Source: Sphingomonas hengshuiensis | Lineage (GTDB): Bacteria > Pseudomonadota > Alphaproteobacteria > Sphingomonadales > Sphingomonadaceae | Assembly (NCBI RefSeq): GCF_000935025.1 | Contig: NZ_CP010836.1 | Span: forward strand, 1 to 64,000 | DNA length: 64,000 bases | Reading direction: 5' to 3' | Part shown: piece after piece, positions 39,028-48,089 of the stretch | How the letters are laid out: each line of letters starts with the position of its first letter | Numbering within the stretch: the first letter of the stretch is position 1 | The notes under the pieces: model-generated | What the model was told of the DNA's origin: nothing | What the model saw: the letters and a program-made list of their open reading frames with translations, nothing else | Database searches by the model: none | Made by a program: the position numbers and the translations under genes

Positions 39028-39351
39028 TCAGGGGTGGAAAATAAAAGCCTCGGGATTCGAGTACATTGCCACCTGGGCGCATGGCGTGCTCGCGTTCGTC
39101 CAGAACATTGTGATTGGCTTGTTCTGCGAAATGGCGGTGATGAGGGTGGAGTAGGCCCTGTCGATCTGCGGTTGTGCCCAGGCGGGGCTGATCGCGCACC
39201 AGGCTAGACAGGACTTTTCCGACATAAAGTAAACCGTCCCATCCTGATGCACGATGGCGGCGGTGACCTTCTCGTCACACCAGTATCCAGCGTTGGCGGA
39301 CTGGGCGCTCAGTAAGCAGAGCGCTCCCGCGATACAGCCCATAAAACGCAT
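39028..39351 (-). CDS. small secreted protein 5
   Basis: 107 residues; the ATG at 39351 is 7 bases after GGAGG and better placed than 39357. Signal peptide MRFMGCIAGALCLLSAQSANA. The mature part, WCDEKVTAAIVHQDGTVYFMSEKSCLAWCAISP, then DRAYSTLITAISQNKPITMFW, TPCAQVAMYS, has four cysteines. It is clearly homologous to gene 6 at 39844. Confidence 0.7.
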   Translation of the reverse strand: MRFMGCIAGALCLLSAQSANAGYWCDEKVTAAIVHQDGTVYFMSEKSCLAWCAISPAWAQPQIDRAYSTLITAISQNKPITMFWTNASTPCAQVAMYSNPEAFIFHP

Positions 39352-39525
39352 AGACATTCCTCCCGCCTGTGAACCTCAATTGAGTGCCACCCGTAAATTC
39401 CGCGGCAACTCACCGCTAAAGTTTGCACCGCCAGAGCTGCGATCGCCTCCAACCACAACGTACCGCATTGAACAGCGACGGCGCGTGCGCTTTGCAATCC
39501 GGCGGCCGCGCAGGCGCAGATCGGA

Positions 39526-39813
39526 CTAACGCGCCGCCCAGGGGTTACGAATGGGGATAACGGTGAACCCGTTCAGCGGCACAACCACCACTTTCAAGGC
39601 GTTCGATGGGGATCCTGTCGCGCCGGTGACTTGATAGTTCGTGCGATTACCCGCATTGTCGAACGCAATCGTCGTTTCGGTGTTGTGGTTTGGTCCATCC
39701 TGCGTCTTGCTGGTAACAAGGCGACCGAGTGCATCATAGGTGTAGGTCGTGGTTTCCTGTGCGCACGCTTCCGAAGTTGTCAGGAGAGCGCAAAGGCCAA
39801 TCAGCATCTTCAT
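39526..39813 (-). CDS. small secreted protein with one YD repeat
   Basis: 95 residues. The signal peptide MKMLIGLCALLTTSEACAQ is followed by ETTTYTYDALGRLVTSKTQDGPN and DNAGNRTNYQVTG, one YD unit, and a short tail ending in NPWAAR. The start of the mature part is nearly the same as in the 28451 gene (ET.TY.YD.LGRLV). It sits among the small secreted genes on the same strand. Confidence 0.7.
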   Translation of the reverse strand: MKMLIGLCALLTTSEACAQETTTYTYDALGRLVTSKTQDGPNHNTETTIAFDNAGNRTNYQVTGATGSPSNALKVVVVPLNGFTVIPIRNPWAAR

Positions 39814-39843
39814 AAAAATTCTCCTGCTGGCAGTGCGGCGATC

Positions 39844-40164
39844 TTATAGGCCAGGATACAAGAAGGTGGAGGGCTGCGAATATACGGGAAGTGCTTCGCA
39901 ACCGGTTGCACTATCAAAATAGATAGTGACCTTCCTGCAATTGCTTGCGGACGTCAGAAGCATCGAGTACATTCGGTCCTGCTGGGCCTGCGATATGTCT
40001 GGATTGATCTGGCACCAATTGAGACAGGATTTGTCCGTCGTGAAGTAAATACCACCTGCGTTGTTGACGATCGCGAGCTTGATCGTTTGCTCGCAATAGG
40101 CGCCGGCCTGCGCGCCACTGGTTGTCAGGAGGAGGGCGATGGTAGTCGCGACAAGACCGCGCAT
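39844..40164 (-). CDS. small secreted protein 6
   Basis: 106 residues from the ATG at 40164; the much longer frame upstream is a shadow of virB11. Signal peptide MRGLVATTIALLLTTSGAQA. The mature part YCEQTIKLAIVNNAGGIYFTTDKSCLNWCQINP, DRMYSMLLTSASNCRKVTIYFD, GCEALPVYSQPSTFLYPG is homologous to gene 5. Its cysteines and strand-helix-strand plan recall small OB-fold subunits, an idea only structure prediction could settle. Confidence 0.7.
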   Translation of the reverse strand: MRGLVATTIALLLTTSGAQAGAYCEQTIKLAIVNNAGGIYFTTDKSCLNWCQINPDISQAQQDRMYSMLLTSASNCRKVTIYFDSATGCEALPVYSQPSTFLYPGL

Positions 40165-40256
40165 TATGGCACCTTCGGTATGGTGTTGGTACGCGGGAGC
40201 ACAGAAGTTCAGTACTTTCGACAAACAATGAACGACGATTGCCACGGACTCAACCC

Positions 40257-40667
40257 CTATCGTGGTGGCACCGCAGCACCCGCATAGGGATCGTATCGCG
40301 GGGGTTGCATGGGGGGCGGCGGCGGCGCGAGCGCTTCGAGCGGCGGCGGGGGCTCCGCTACGATCCGTTCGGCGATTGATGGCTTCGGCGCGCTCTCGAT
40401 CTGGAAGCCGGCTAGAATGCCTTGCGCGATGGTGCTGGATCCAAACAGGATGAAGCAGCCGCAAAGGATCGTGACCCCGCGTTTGACGCTCAGGCGGCCC
40501 GTCAGCAGCAAGAACCCAAGGCCGGCGACCGCCAGAACCGCAACTGCGGTCGCGAGCGGCCCGAGCAGGGCGCCCTCCACCCAGGCGCTCGCGGCAACGA
40601 GAGGGTTTTGGATTGCACTCGCGGAGGCGTACCCGCTCGCTGCATCGACTGGCGGAAGCCGATTCAT
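40257..40667 (-). CDS. second VirB2/TrbC-like protein with proline-rich tail
   Basis: 136 residues. Two hydrophobic segments (LATAVAVLAVAGLGFLLLTG and GVTILCGCFILFGSSTIAQGIL) with LTGRLSVKRG between them match the VirB2 pilin at 48090 (LTGRINWRYG, GCFILFGAATI). There is no clear signal peptide, and the tail is proline-rich (PPPPLEALAPPPPPMQPP). It overlaps virB11 by 4 bases. It may be a variant pilin or a pilus-associated factor. It closes the T4SS operon. Confidence 0.75.
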   Translation of the reverse strand: MNRLPPVDAASGYASASAIQNPLVAASAWVEGALLGPLATAVAVLAVAGLGFLLLTGRLSVKRGVTILCGCFILFGSSTIAQGILAGFQIESAPKPSIAERIVAEPPPPLEALAPPPPPMQPPRYDPYAGAAVPPR

Positions 40668-41656
40668 GCGAGTAGCACCTCGGCCACATGTCGCCGGCCA
40701 CCGGTCCGTGCAAGTTGGACGAAGACGTCGATGGTATTCCGCACATAGTGGCGGACGTCCTCGCGGCTCAGCTGGGTTCCAGCTTGCAGCACAAGCAACG
40801 CGATCTGTTCTATCGCGCGCTCAGGCGAGTCGGCGTGAACCGATGTCATCGAGCCGGGATGCCCGGTGTTGATCGCGCGCAGAAAGGTGTAGGCTTCCTC
40901 ACCGCGAAGCTCACCCAGGATGATGCGATCGGGGCGCATGCGGAGCGATGCGGCGAGCAAGTCGGTCGCTCCCACCCGTGCCTCGCCCAAGGAGCCTCTC
41001 ACGGCGAGCAATCCGATGAGATTGTCGTGATGCTGGCGCAGCTCGGGGGTGTCCTCGATCAGGATGAGCCGTTCCTCATCCGATATCTCGCGGATCAGCG
41101 CGTTCAGGAAGGTCGTCTTCCCGGTTGAAGTACCGCCCGAGACAAGGATGTTCTTTCGGGTCCGTACTGCTGCCGACAGGAAGCGAGGCAGGTCTCCGGA
41201 GTCGAGTAGCGCGCGGAGTTTAGCGTCTTCCTCTCTCGCGCCGGGTTCCCCCCGCCTGGTCTCGCGAAAAGCGCCTGCGGCGTCATAGTCCGTGAGGGTG
41301 AGGTCGGACGAGACATGTTTACGAATGGCGATCGCCATCGGCCCACGGGTGGCCGGGGGCGCAATCACCTGGACCCGCGAGCCGTCAGGCAGGCTTGCCG
41401 AGAGCAGGGGGTGCTCCCGGCTGATTCCTTGATGGGAGAGCGACGCGATCTGCCGCGCCAGCCGATCGAGGGTCGAGGCGTCGAGGTTCGGCGCCGCATG
41501 GCGCTCGACCTTGCCGCCCAGCGTTTCGGCCCAGATCTCGAAGGGTCGGTTCACATAGACATCGGTGACATCTTCGCGGGCCAGCATTGGTGCCAAGGGA
41601 GCAAGATACGCCTGAAGGAAGGTCGCACCCGCCGCGTCGGCTGGGGCAGCCGTCAC
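40664..41656 (-). CDS. virB11: T4SS ATPase VirB11
   Basis: 330-residue hexameric traffic ATPase at the cytoplasmic face of the channel. N-terminal domain VTDVYVNRPFEIWAETLGG; Walker A SGGTSTGKTTFLN at about residue 173; Asp box LILIEDTPEL; Walker B region RPDRIILGELRGEEAYTFLRAINTGHPGSMTSVHADS with the His box. Complete. It overlaps both neighbours by 4 bases. Confidence 0.95.
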   Translation of the reverse strand: MTAAPADAAGATFLQAYLAPLAPMLAREDVTDVYVNRPFEIWAETLGGKVERHAAPNLDASTLDRLARQIASLSHQGISREHPLLSASLPDGSRVQVIAPPATRGPMAIAIRKHVSSDLTLTDYDAAGAFRETRRGEPGAREEDAKLRALLDSGDLPRFLSAAVRTRKNILVSGGTSTGKTTFLNALIREISDEERLILIEDTPELRQHHDNLIGLLAVRGSLGEARVGATDLLAASLRMRPDRIILGELRGEEAYTFLRAINTGHPGSMTSVHADSPERAIEQIALLVLQAGTQLSREDVRHYVRNTIDVFVQLARTGGRRHVAEVLLA

Positions 41657-42750
41657 CGGTTCTCGACTCCGCTGAAATCGAGGTCGCGTGCGACGAACAC
41701 CGAGATGCTGGTGGCGGGATTGACCTTCAACGTCGGACGGACATCGTTCGGCGTCACGGTCTGCCGGATCGCGCCGGTGGTCCCAGGCAAGGCTACAATA
41801 ACGGGTGAGTTCGACGAACGCGACGCGAAATTGACTCCGATGTCGAGTGCGGACTGCAGGATGGCGCCCGAGAAACGCTCCAGAAAATGGGTGTTCACGC
41901 GCGCGCGGATACCGCCGCGCCCCATCGTGTCGGCGGATGGCGAGCCGATCGCGATTGTTGCGCCGTCCGGGCGGATCAGGCGGATCCAGTTGACCAGCAT
42001 TCGATTCTGGCCATTGTCGGCGTTCGCCGAATATTCGCCGATCAGCCGGCTTCCCCGCGGAATGAGTATCTTGGTTCCGTCGAACCCTCTGATGTCGCTC
42101 GATACGACCGCGCGTGCGAGACCCGCCAGGGTGGAGTCCAAGCCGGTTTCCAGCACGGCGGGGATCAGCGTGCCCTGCGGCACCGTCAGGCTGCGACTGG
42201 CCAGCATGCCGGCGCCCACCCGGCCGCCTGCGATTTTCCCGCCAGGAGCATCCTCTTCTCGCCGGGCGCTCCCCGCCTGCGTGGCTGCATTGGCGGGGCT
42301 ACCGGCGGGCGTGCTGGTATCGACCATCAGGGCAGGGCCGCTGGTCACCCGCGCTGGCTGTGTCGGCGCTTGCGGCTGGGGAGCGGGGGCTGGCCGCTGT
42401 ACCGGCGCCGGCCTCACCACCGCGACCGAAGGCGCAGGTGTTGGGGTCGGCGGCGCCGGAGCAGCGAGGAGGACAGGCTGCAGCGCCGGAGCTATCGGTT
42501 GTGGCTCGGGGGGAATGTAGAGCATGGGCGCTGGCGCCATTCCGGCAACGGCATCCACGCTCCGCGCGCGAACCGATGGCGCGATTGTCGCGCGGCGCCT
42601 CGCATCGAGGACGATAAACAGGATCAGGCCCAGTCCCGCCGCGACCATGGCCATTGCCCAGACCGGAACGCTAGCGCCCGCCTTGGCGACCACGGGCCGG
42701 ACCGACGGTGCCTCTTCGGCCAAGGATTGTGGATCGGACGGCGGGGTCAT
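41653..42750 (-). CDS. virB10: T4SS core-complex protein VirB10
   Basis: 365 residues from the ATG at 42750 (overlapping the virB9 stop). Short cytoplasmic start, one membrane segment (VWAMAMVAAGLGLILFIVL), a long proline-rich periplasmic linker, then the outer-membrane-cap domain with VPQGTLIPAVLETGLDSTLAG, IPRGSRLIGEY and GRGGIRARVNTHFLERFSGAIL. It spans the envelope and joins the VirB7/VirB9 cap to the inner membrane complex. Confidence 0.95.
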   Translation of the reverse strand: MTPPSDPQSLAEEAPSVRPVVAKAGASVPVWAMAMVAAGLGLILFIVLDARRRATIAPSVRARSVDAVAGMAPAPMLYIPPEPQPIAPALQPVLLAAPAPPTPTPAPSVAVVRPAPVQRPAPAPQPQAPTQPARVTSGPALMVDTSTPAGSPANAATQAGSARREEDAPGGKIAGGRVGAGMLASRSLTVPQGTLIPAVLETGLDSTLAGLARAVVSSDIRGFDGTKILIPRGSRLIGEYSANADNGQNRMLVNWIRLIRPDGATIAIGSPSADTMGRGGIRARVNTHFLERFSGAILQSALDIGVNFASRSSNSPVIVALPGTTGAIRQTVTPNDVRPTLKVNPATSISVFVARDLDFSGVENR

Positions 42751-43454
42751 GGCTGCTCCGGAGGCAGTCGCGTCGCGACGGCCTTGCGCCGGTCCACGCG
42801 GAAGATCAGCGCGGTTTGCACGCTGTCGATCACGATCCGCCCGTCGCGCATCATGCCGTTGACCAGCGTCTCCCGCCCATGCGGATCGAGTGCGTAGATC
42901 GCCGGCAGGGGTACCTCGACCGGCCATTCGACATAGGTCTTGACGCCGTCGTCATGGATACCGGTGGGTCGCAGGCCCCGGTCGCCCCGGATCTTGTACC
43001 GCCCGACGGTCGGAAGTTCCGCCCCAGGAGTCGGCAGCGCGCCGGGAAGTGCCGTCAACAGCGCAGGCGGCGGATAGCGGAACCGCACCGTATAGGGGGT
43101 GTCGCCTTGTGGCTCGCCAACGGTGGTCAAGTCGAAAAGGTAGATGCGGGTATCGCTGACCACCGTCATGTTGGTATTTGCGGCTGCCTGGAGCGGCTTC
43201 AGGAACATGCGGTTGCCAGCATGATTGACGCTCACCTGCCAGGCGGTGCTATCGCCGAGCGCGACATTCTCGACGCGTTCGTCGGGCGCGAGTTCGACCA
43301 TCAATTGATAGCCGGGTGCGGATTCCAGGACCACGACCTGTCCTGCCGCGAAATCGACCGTCTGGACGTGTGGGTTTGGGCCGTCCGGTCGAGGCCGCAC
43401 CTGCGCCTGTGCGTTCGATGCGACCAGCGCGAGGGCGAACATTGCGTGTCTCAC
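42747..43454 (-). CDS. virB9: T4SS core-complex protein VirB9
   Basis: 235 residues with signal peptide MRHAMFALALVASNAQAQ. N-terminal domain YQLMVELAPDERVENVALGDSTAWQVSVNHAGNRMFLKPLQ and TNMTVVSDTRIYLFDL; C-terminal cap domain YKIRGDRGLRPTGIHDDGVKTYVEWP, typical of VirB9/CagX. No VirB7 lipoprotein gene is visible beside it, though one that small could be missed. Confidence 0.95.
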   Translation of the reverse strand: MRHAMFALALVASNAQAQVRPRPDGPNPHVQTVDFAAGQVVVLESAPGYQLMVELAPDERVENVALGDSTAWQVSVNHAGNRMFLKPLQAAANTNMTVVSDTRIYLFDLTTVGEPQGDTPYTVRFRYPPPALLTALPGALPTPGAELPTVGRYKIRGDRGLRPTGIHDDGVKTYVEWPVEVPLPAIYALDPHGRETLVNGMMRDGRIVIDSVQTALIFRVDRRKAVATRLPPEQP

Positions 43455-44233
43455 GGGCGTGCGGCATCCGGTGTCGCCGAGGGCGAAGGGCTCGGCGCGG
43501 GCAGGCTTGGCAATGCGCTGGCACTAGGTGGTACCGTGGCCGGGTCCGGCTGCGGGAACGCCTCAGGATTGCGCTGGTAGCCGGTAACCTCAAAGCCCAA
43601 CGGGTTGAGAAACCGGTCTTCCAGCCGCATCGGCTCTCCCGAGTAGCGGTAGCGGATCACCGCGACCCAGGGCTGTCCTGGATATTGCCGGTTGCCCGCG
43701 TCGCGACGGACGGTGTCGAACCGCACCATCGCGCGGTTGCCGCCGAGCGGCGACACGCTCTTCACGCGCGCTTCGATCACCGTGCTGCGGGGCAGGCGCG
43801 CAAGTGGGCTGTCAGGGTTGGTCGCCTGGATCGCCCCGACATAGGTGCTGCGGGCTTCCCCTTGCGTCCATAGCGATACCTTGCGGTAGTTCGCTTGCAG
43901 CGCGTTGATATCGAAGCCTTCGCGCGCGATCACATATTGCACGAGGAACGACTGGGTCAGCGCGCTGTCCGGCGCGATCTTCTGCGCATTGACCGGCTGC
44001 AGGGCTTGTACGAACCCGGTCTGCTTGTCGACGAGCAGCGTATACGGCTCAACCGTCTTGAGCGGAGTCAGCAGCACCAGAGCGAGTGCCTCGGCGACTG
44101 CGACCACGCATGCGCCTGTGGCGATGATCCATGCGGTACGCCGGGATTTTTCAAGCCCCGCGCGCTGGTCCTGCGCCCAGCTACCGGCCTCGCGATAATA
44201 GGCGTCTAGCGCTTCGCGCGCATCCTTCTTCAT
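43451..44233 (-). CDS. virB8: T4SS inner-membrane protein VirB8
   Basis: 260 residues: a cytoplasmic N-terminus (AYYREAGSWAQDQRAG), one membrane segment (TAWIIATGACVVAVAEALALVLL) and a periplasmic NTF2-like domain (EPYTLLVDKQTGFV, SFLVQYVIAREGFDINALQANYRKVSLWT, WVAVIRYRYSGEP, NPLGFEVTGY). A proline/serine-rich tail follows. Overlaps virB9 and virB6 by 4 bases. Confidence 0.95.
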   Translation of the reverse strand: MKKDAREALDAYYREAGSWAQDQRAGLEKSRRTAWIIATGACVVAVAEALALVLLTPLKTVEPYTLLVDKQTGFVQALQPVNAQKIAPDSALTQSFLVQYVIAREGFDINALQANYRKVSLWTQGEARSTYVGAIQATNPDSPLARLPRSTVIEARVKSVSPLGGNRAMVRFDTVRRDAGNRQYPGQPWVAVIRYRYSGEPMRLEDRFLNPLGFEVTGYQRNPEAFPQPDPATVPPSASALPSLPAPSPSPSATPDAARP

Positions 44234-45474
44234 GGTTGGTTATCCCGGCGGCCCGCGCTCGCCGATATGCGATTGCGCACTCCACGGCGCTGATGCAGGC
44301 CGGAAGCCTGAGGTCCGGAGGAGGCGCGGTCGCGCGGCGCAGTGGCGCCATATCCGCCCGTCGCTTGTGTCTGCATCTCGCGTTCCCTCGCTTCCCGGCG
44401 TTCGATTTGCGCAACCGTATCGCCGAGCCGCGCCGCGCGCGACGGCGGCTCCAGGCCTGAGGTTAAGGGCGCGCGGAGCGGCAATGTGACACGTCCGCTT
44501 TCGTCCGCCAATGCCGACGCCCAGCGTCCCGGGAGGGCGCGGAGCGTCGCCGGCAGCCGAAACGCCATCGCGAAGCGCGCCGCCATGCCTAAGCCCGCAA
44601 TCAGCGTCAGGGCGAACGCGAACGCGACCACCAGCAGCTCGGTTGCGGCCCCGCTCAGGAACGGATCGGTGCTGCGTCTGAGGATCAGAGTGGCCAGCCA
44701 CGGCTCCAGCAGGGCAAGCTCGACTGACAGCAGGAGGGTAACCGCGATAGCGCCAATCGCGGTACCCAGCAGGCCGCGCACCCAGCCTTCGAAGATCGAC
44801 CTTGTACCTTCGAACAAGAGGAACCCGATGAACAGCGGCCCCAGTGCGAGCAGCAGACCCGCGACAAGGCGAACCGAGGCAAAGGAGGCGATGGTGGCGG
44901 TCAGGAACGTCAACCGCGCGGTGCCCAGCGAATAGGGGCTGAAGATGCTGGGCGGATCGCTGACCGGAGGCCGAAGAGCTTGGGGCGCCTGCGCATCGTT
45001 GGCTTGCGTCGTCTGAGGCTGCGCCGCTTGCGGCAGCGCGGAGCCAATATTGGGGCGTCCCAGTTCCTGGAGTGCACGATCGACTTGCCCTAGCCGTGCG
45101 GGAAGATCGCCGCTCGTTCCAGGTAGCGCGGAAGGAGCGGCAACGTCGGCGACGAGCGATGCCGGTCCTTGCATGACAACGTCATAGACCAGCGGGCGAT
45201 AGGCCGCCCAGCTCAGCGCGAGGGCAAATACAATCCCGATCTTGACGAACGCGACGATCCCGCTGCGCATGTCGGGCGCCTCGCCGAGGAGCAGCCGGTA
45301 CCCGAACAGCGCGATGAAGATCGTGAGCATCCCGCTCAACAGCACCGACAGCGAGCCGCCCGGCGCGACCAGCGCCTGATAGCCCTCAGCGCCCAGGCTC
45401 TGCGCCTGGCAGTCGATGAACGCCAGCGTGCTTTCCAGAAAGCGACCATCGACGATGCCGGGGCAGGGGGTCAT
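44230..45474 (-). CDS. virB6: T4SS polytopic membrane protein VirB6
   Basis: 414 residues from the ATG at 45474, which overlaps the virB4 stop. Several membrane segments include SVLLSGMLTIFIALFGYRLLLGEAP, FVKIGIVFALALSWAAYRPLVYDVV, LVAGLLLALGPLFIGFLLFEGT and ELLVVAFAFALTLIAGLGM. The arrangement and the RPLVYDVV..G segment are those of VirB6/TrbL. The C-terminal arginine-rich tail is cytoplasmic. Confidence 0.92.
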   Translation of the reverse strand: MTPCPGIVDGRFLESTLAFIDCQAQSLGAEGYQALVAPGGSLSVLLSGMLTIFIALFGYRLLLGEAPDMRSGIVAFVKIGIVFALALSWAAYRPLVYDVVMQGPASLVADVAAPSALPGTSGDLPARLGQVDRALQELGRPNIGSALPQAAQPQTTQANDAQAPQALRPPVSDPPSIFSPYSLGTARLTFLTATIASFASVRLVAGLLLALGPLFIGFLLFEGTRSIFEGWVRGLLGTAIGAIAVTLLLSVELALLEPWLATLILRRSTDPFLSGAATELLVVAFAFALTLIAGLGMAARFAMAFRLPATLRALPGRWASALADESGRVTLPLRAPLTSGLEPPSRAARLGDTVAQIERREAREREMQTQATGGYGATAPRDRASSGPQASGLHQRRGVRNRISASAGRRDNQP

Positions 45475-47825
45475 ACGCGCTCCAGCAATTGCGGCAGCCA
45501 CAAAGCGGGATCGTCGCCCACCTCGGCACGGATCTCGTCGAGCAGCCGCACCGTGCGTTCGCGCCCCGACAGCACCGTCAGCACGTCGCGCTCCCCCGAC
45601 AGGTTGAGCCGCGCGACCACGCTTTCGTTGCCGTGCTTGACGAGGAAGCAGTGCGCCGTGTCTGGCAGGGTGCGCACCAGCGCCAGCTCGTGCTGGGTCA
45701 GTCCGAAACCCTCGACATAATCGGCTTCACGCGCCTTGGGATTGACCATGAAGATCTGCGTCGCCGCCTGTTCGATGATCGCGCTGGCGATGCGGCTCTC
45801 GAGCGCATCCTGGGCGCTTTGGGTCGCGAACCCCACCACGCCGTTGCGCTTGCGGATGGTTTTTTCCCAGTCCTTGATCCGCCTCACGAAGATATCGTCG
45901 TCGAGGGCCTTCCAGCCTTCGTCGACGACGATGATCGCGGGAGTCCCATCGAGCCGCTCTTCTACCCGGTGGAACAGATACATCATTGCCGGTGTGCGCA
46001 GCGCCGGATCGTCGAGGATCTGGGTCATGTCGAACCCGACGGTCTCGGCGGACAGATCGGTCTCGTCGAGCGGATTGTCGAACAGCCAGCCGCGCTCGCC
46101 GTTGCCCCACCATGCGCGTAGCCGTGCCCACAGATCATTGGCATGCGGCCTGTGTCCACCCCGGAACAGCTCGACCAGATAGCGCAGCCGGCGGCGTTCG
46201 GCAGGCTGGCCGAAGCTCGCATCGACTGCATCCTTGATCTGGGCGGTCTCTTCATTGTCGGCGCCGCCTGCGAGGAGCGCGATCCAGTCGATCAGGAACT
46301 GGCGGTTGGCCGGGCTATCTTCGATCTGGAGCGGATTAAGCCCCGAGGGCGATCCCGGCCGCAGCACGTCATAACGCCCGCCGATCGCGCGCAGGAACAG
46401 CTCAGCGCCGCGATCTTTGTCGAAGAACACGATGCGCGGGCGGAACTTGCGCGCCTGGGCGAGCAGGAAGTTCAGCACGACGGTCTTGCCCGACCCCGAA
46501 GGCCCGATGATCGTGAAGTTGCCGAGATCGCCCTGGTGGAAATTGAAGTGGTATGGCCCCGCCGCCGTGGTCTCGAGCAGCGTGACCGCCTGCCCCCAAT
46601 GGTTGCCCTCCTGCCTGCCCTGGGGCAGATTGTGGTTCGACGCGAAGCTGGCGAAGTTGCTCGTCGAGATCAGACCGCGCCGCGCGATATAGTTGAAGTT
46701 GCCCGGAAACTGCGCCCAGAAGGCGGGTTCCAGCGCGATATCCTCGCGCACCGCGATAATGCCCATGTCCGCCATCGCCGCATGGACTTCCGCGATGCCC
46801 TCATCGACTTGCGCAAGCGTATCGCCGCGCACCGCGACCGTCATGTGATGCTCACCAAAGCCCGCGCGGCCAGCCGCGACATCGTCCTTCGCGCGCGCCA
46901 GCTCGGCGCGCAGGCTTAGCGCCTCGTCCTCGGCCGAGCGCATCCGCCGCAGCGCCAGGTTCATCCGCGACAGCGAAGCCTGGCGCTCGACGAACGCGAA
47001 GCTTTGCGAGACGGTGAGCTCGAAGGGCAGCCGCATCAGCTCGTCGAGCATGCCAGCGCTGGTCTGGCCGGGATAATCCTTGATCGACAGGATGCCCAGA
47101 AAACTGCGCGGGAGCATGCCCACCGGGGCAAGCTCGATCGCCTGCTCCCCGAAGCTGACGCGGCGATATGGCAGATAGGCGCCGATGTCCTGATGCGGGA
47201 GCAGCACCGGGCGGCGCTCGCCATTGTACAGCCATGACAGAAACTCGAGCGGCTCGGAGCACGGGCCATGACCCTGATCGTACACTCCGAGCAGCCGGGG
47301 CTCGTAGCTGCCGAGCGCGGCCATCAGCGCCTCGCGCGCCGCGTCGAGTTGGCGTCGCTCCGCGCCTCCGTCCGCACCGCGCGGAGCGCCGCGCAGCCGG
47401 TCGAGCATACCCATGCGGCCTTGCAGCGGGCGGCGGATCAGCGTCAGGAACAGGTCATTGACGTAGAGCCGCTTGCGCGCGAGCCGTGCTTGCCACGTGG
47501 CGTCGAGTTGCTGCGAGAACGCGTCGGGAAACGCGGCACTGAGCTCGGGCTCGACGCGCCGCCGCACCAGATGATGGTAGAGCGCGAACTGTGACGAGCC
47601 GATCGTCTGGAGCATCGCATCGCGCAGGCGCTTGCGATAGTTGATCTCGTCGGTCTCCGCGGTCTCGAACAGCAGCCCGCGCAACTGGATGCATTGCAGG
47701 AGAACGCCGTCGCGCGTCTCGATCGTATGATCGTCCACCTGCGCGGCATAAGGGAGGTGGCGACCGGCAGGCGCTTCGCGCGCCACCACCTTCGGGTCGC
47801 GGGTCAGGGCCGGTAGGAGTTGCAT
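45471..47825 (-). CDS. virB4: T4SS ATPase VirB4
   Basis: 784 residues from the ATG at 47825 (MQLLPALTRDPKVV), overlapping the end of virB3 by 22 bases. N-terminal CagE/VirB4 domain (QVDDHTIETRDGVLLQCIQLRG, PYRRVSFGEQAIEL), Walker A IIGPSGSGKTVVLN near residue 440, FFDKDRGAELFLRAIGG, GLNPLQ, Walker B AIIVVDEGWKAL near 630, and SGRERTVRLLDEIRAEVG near the end. It is the large ATPase that drives pilus assembly and transport. Confidence 0.95.
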   Translation of the reverse strand: MQLLPALTRDPKVVAREAPAGRHLPYAAQVDDHTIETRDGVLLQCIQLRGLLFETAETDEINYRKRLRDAMLQTIGSSQFALYHHLVRRRVEPELSAAFPDAFSQQLDATWQARLARKRLYVNDLFLTLIRRPLQGRMGMLDRLRGAPRGADGGAERRQLDAAREALMAALGSYEPRLLGVYDQGHGPCSEPLEFLSWLYNGERRPVLLPHQDIGAYLPYRRVSFGEQAIELAPVGMLPRSFLGILSIKDYPGQTSAGMLDELMRLPFELTVSQSFAFVERQASLSRMNLALRRMRSAEDEALSLRAELARAKDDVAAGRAGFGEHHMTVAVRGDTLAQVDEGIAEVHAAMADMGIIAVREDIALEPAFWAQFPGNFNYIARRGLISTSNFASFASNHNLPQGRQEGNHWGQAVTLLETTAAGPYHFNFHQGDLGNFTIIGPSGSGKTVVLNFLLAQARKFRPRIVFFDKDRGAELFLRAIGGRYDVLRPGSPSGLNPLQIEDSPANRQFLIDWIALLAGGADNEETAQIKDAVDASFGQPAERRRLRYLVELFRGGHRPHANDLWARLRAWWGNGERGWLFDNPLDETDLSAETVGFDMTQILDDPALRTPAMMYLFHRVEERLDGTPAIIVVDEGWKALDDDIFVRRIKDWEKTIRKRNGVVGFATQSAQDALESRIASAIIEQAATQIFMVNPKAREADYVEGFGLTQHELALVRTLPDTAHCFLVKHGNESVVARLNLSGERDVLTVLSGRERTVRLLDEIRAEVGDDPALWLPQLLERV

Positions 47826-48079
47826 TGCCAGATCGCATAGTTGCGCACGCGCGGGCAGCGCCCCACCCGCGTCAGCCACAGGTCGAGGAAGCGCGGTTCG
47901 CGCAGGCACAGGACAACGCCGAGCAGGTGGATCGCCAGCGCGATGACGAGTGCCCAGACCGATTTGAAGATCAGGAACAACTCGGTCGCCACCACCGCAT
48001 TGGCGATGAAATAGCTGTAGGTCACCCCGGCAAACATCTGCGGGCGGGTGAGTGCCACGAAAAGCGGATCCTGGTCCAC
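47804..48079 (-). CDS. virB3: T4SS protein VirB3
   Basis: 91 residues with a probable GTG start at 48079 (DQDPLFVALTRPQMFAGVTYSYF). Two membrane segments (FIANAVVATELFLIF and VWALVIALAIHLLGVVLCL) and the DPLFVALTRP start are typical. The end overlaps the beginning of virB4. Confidence 0.88.
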   Translation of the reverse strand: MDQDPLFVALTRPQMFAGVTYSYFIANAVVATELFLIFKSVWALVIALAIHLLGVVLCLREPRFLDLWLTRVGRCPRVRNYAIWQCNSYRP

Positions 48080-48089
48080 GTCGCTGGCC

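Noticed and set aside
41315-42897. Plus-strand ORFs of 401 and 336 residues
   Set aside because: Antisense to virB11 and virB10, which overlap perfectly with their neighbours and have full domain content.
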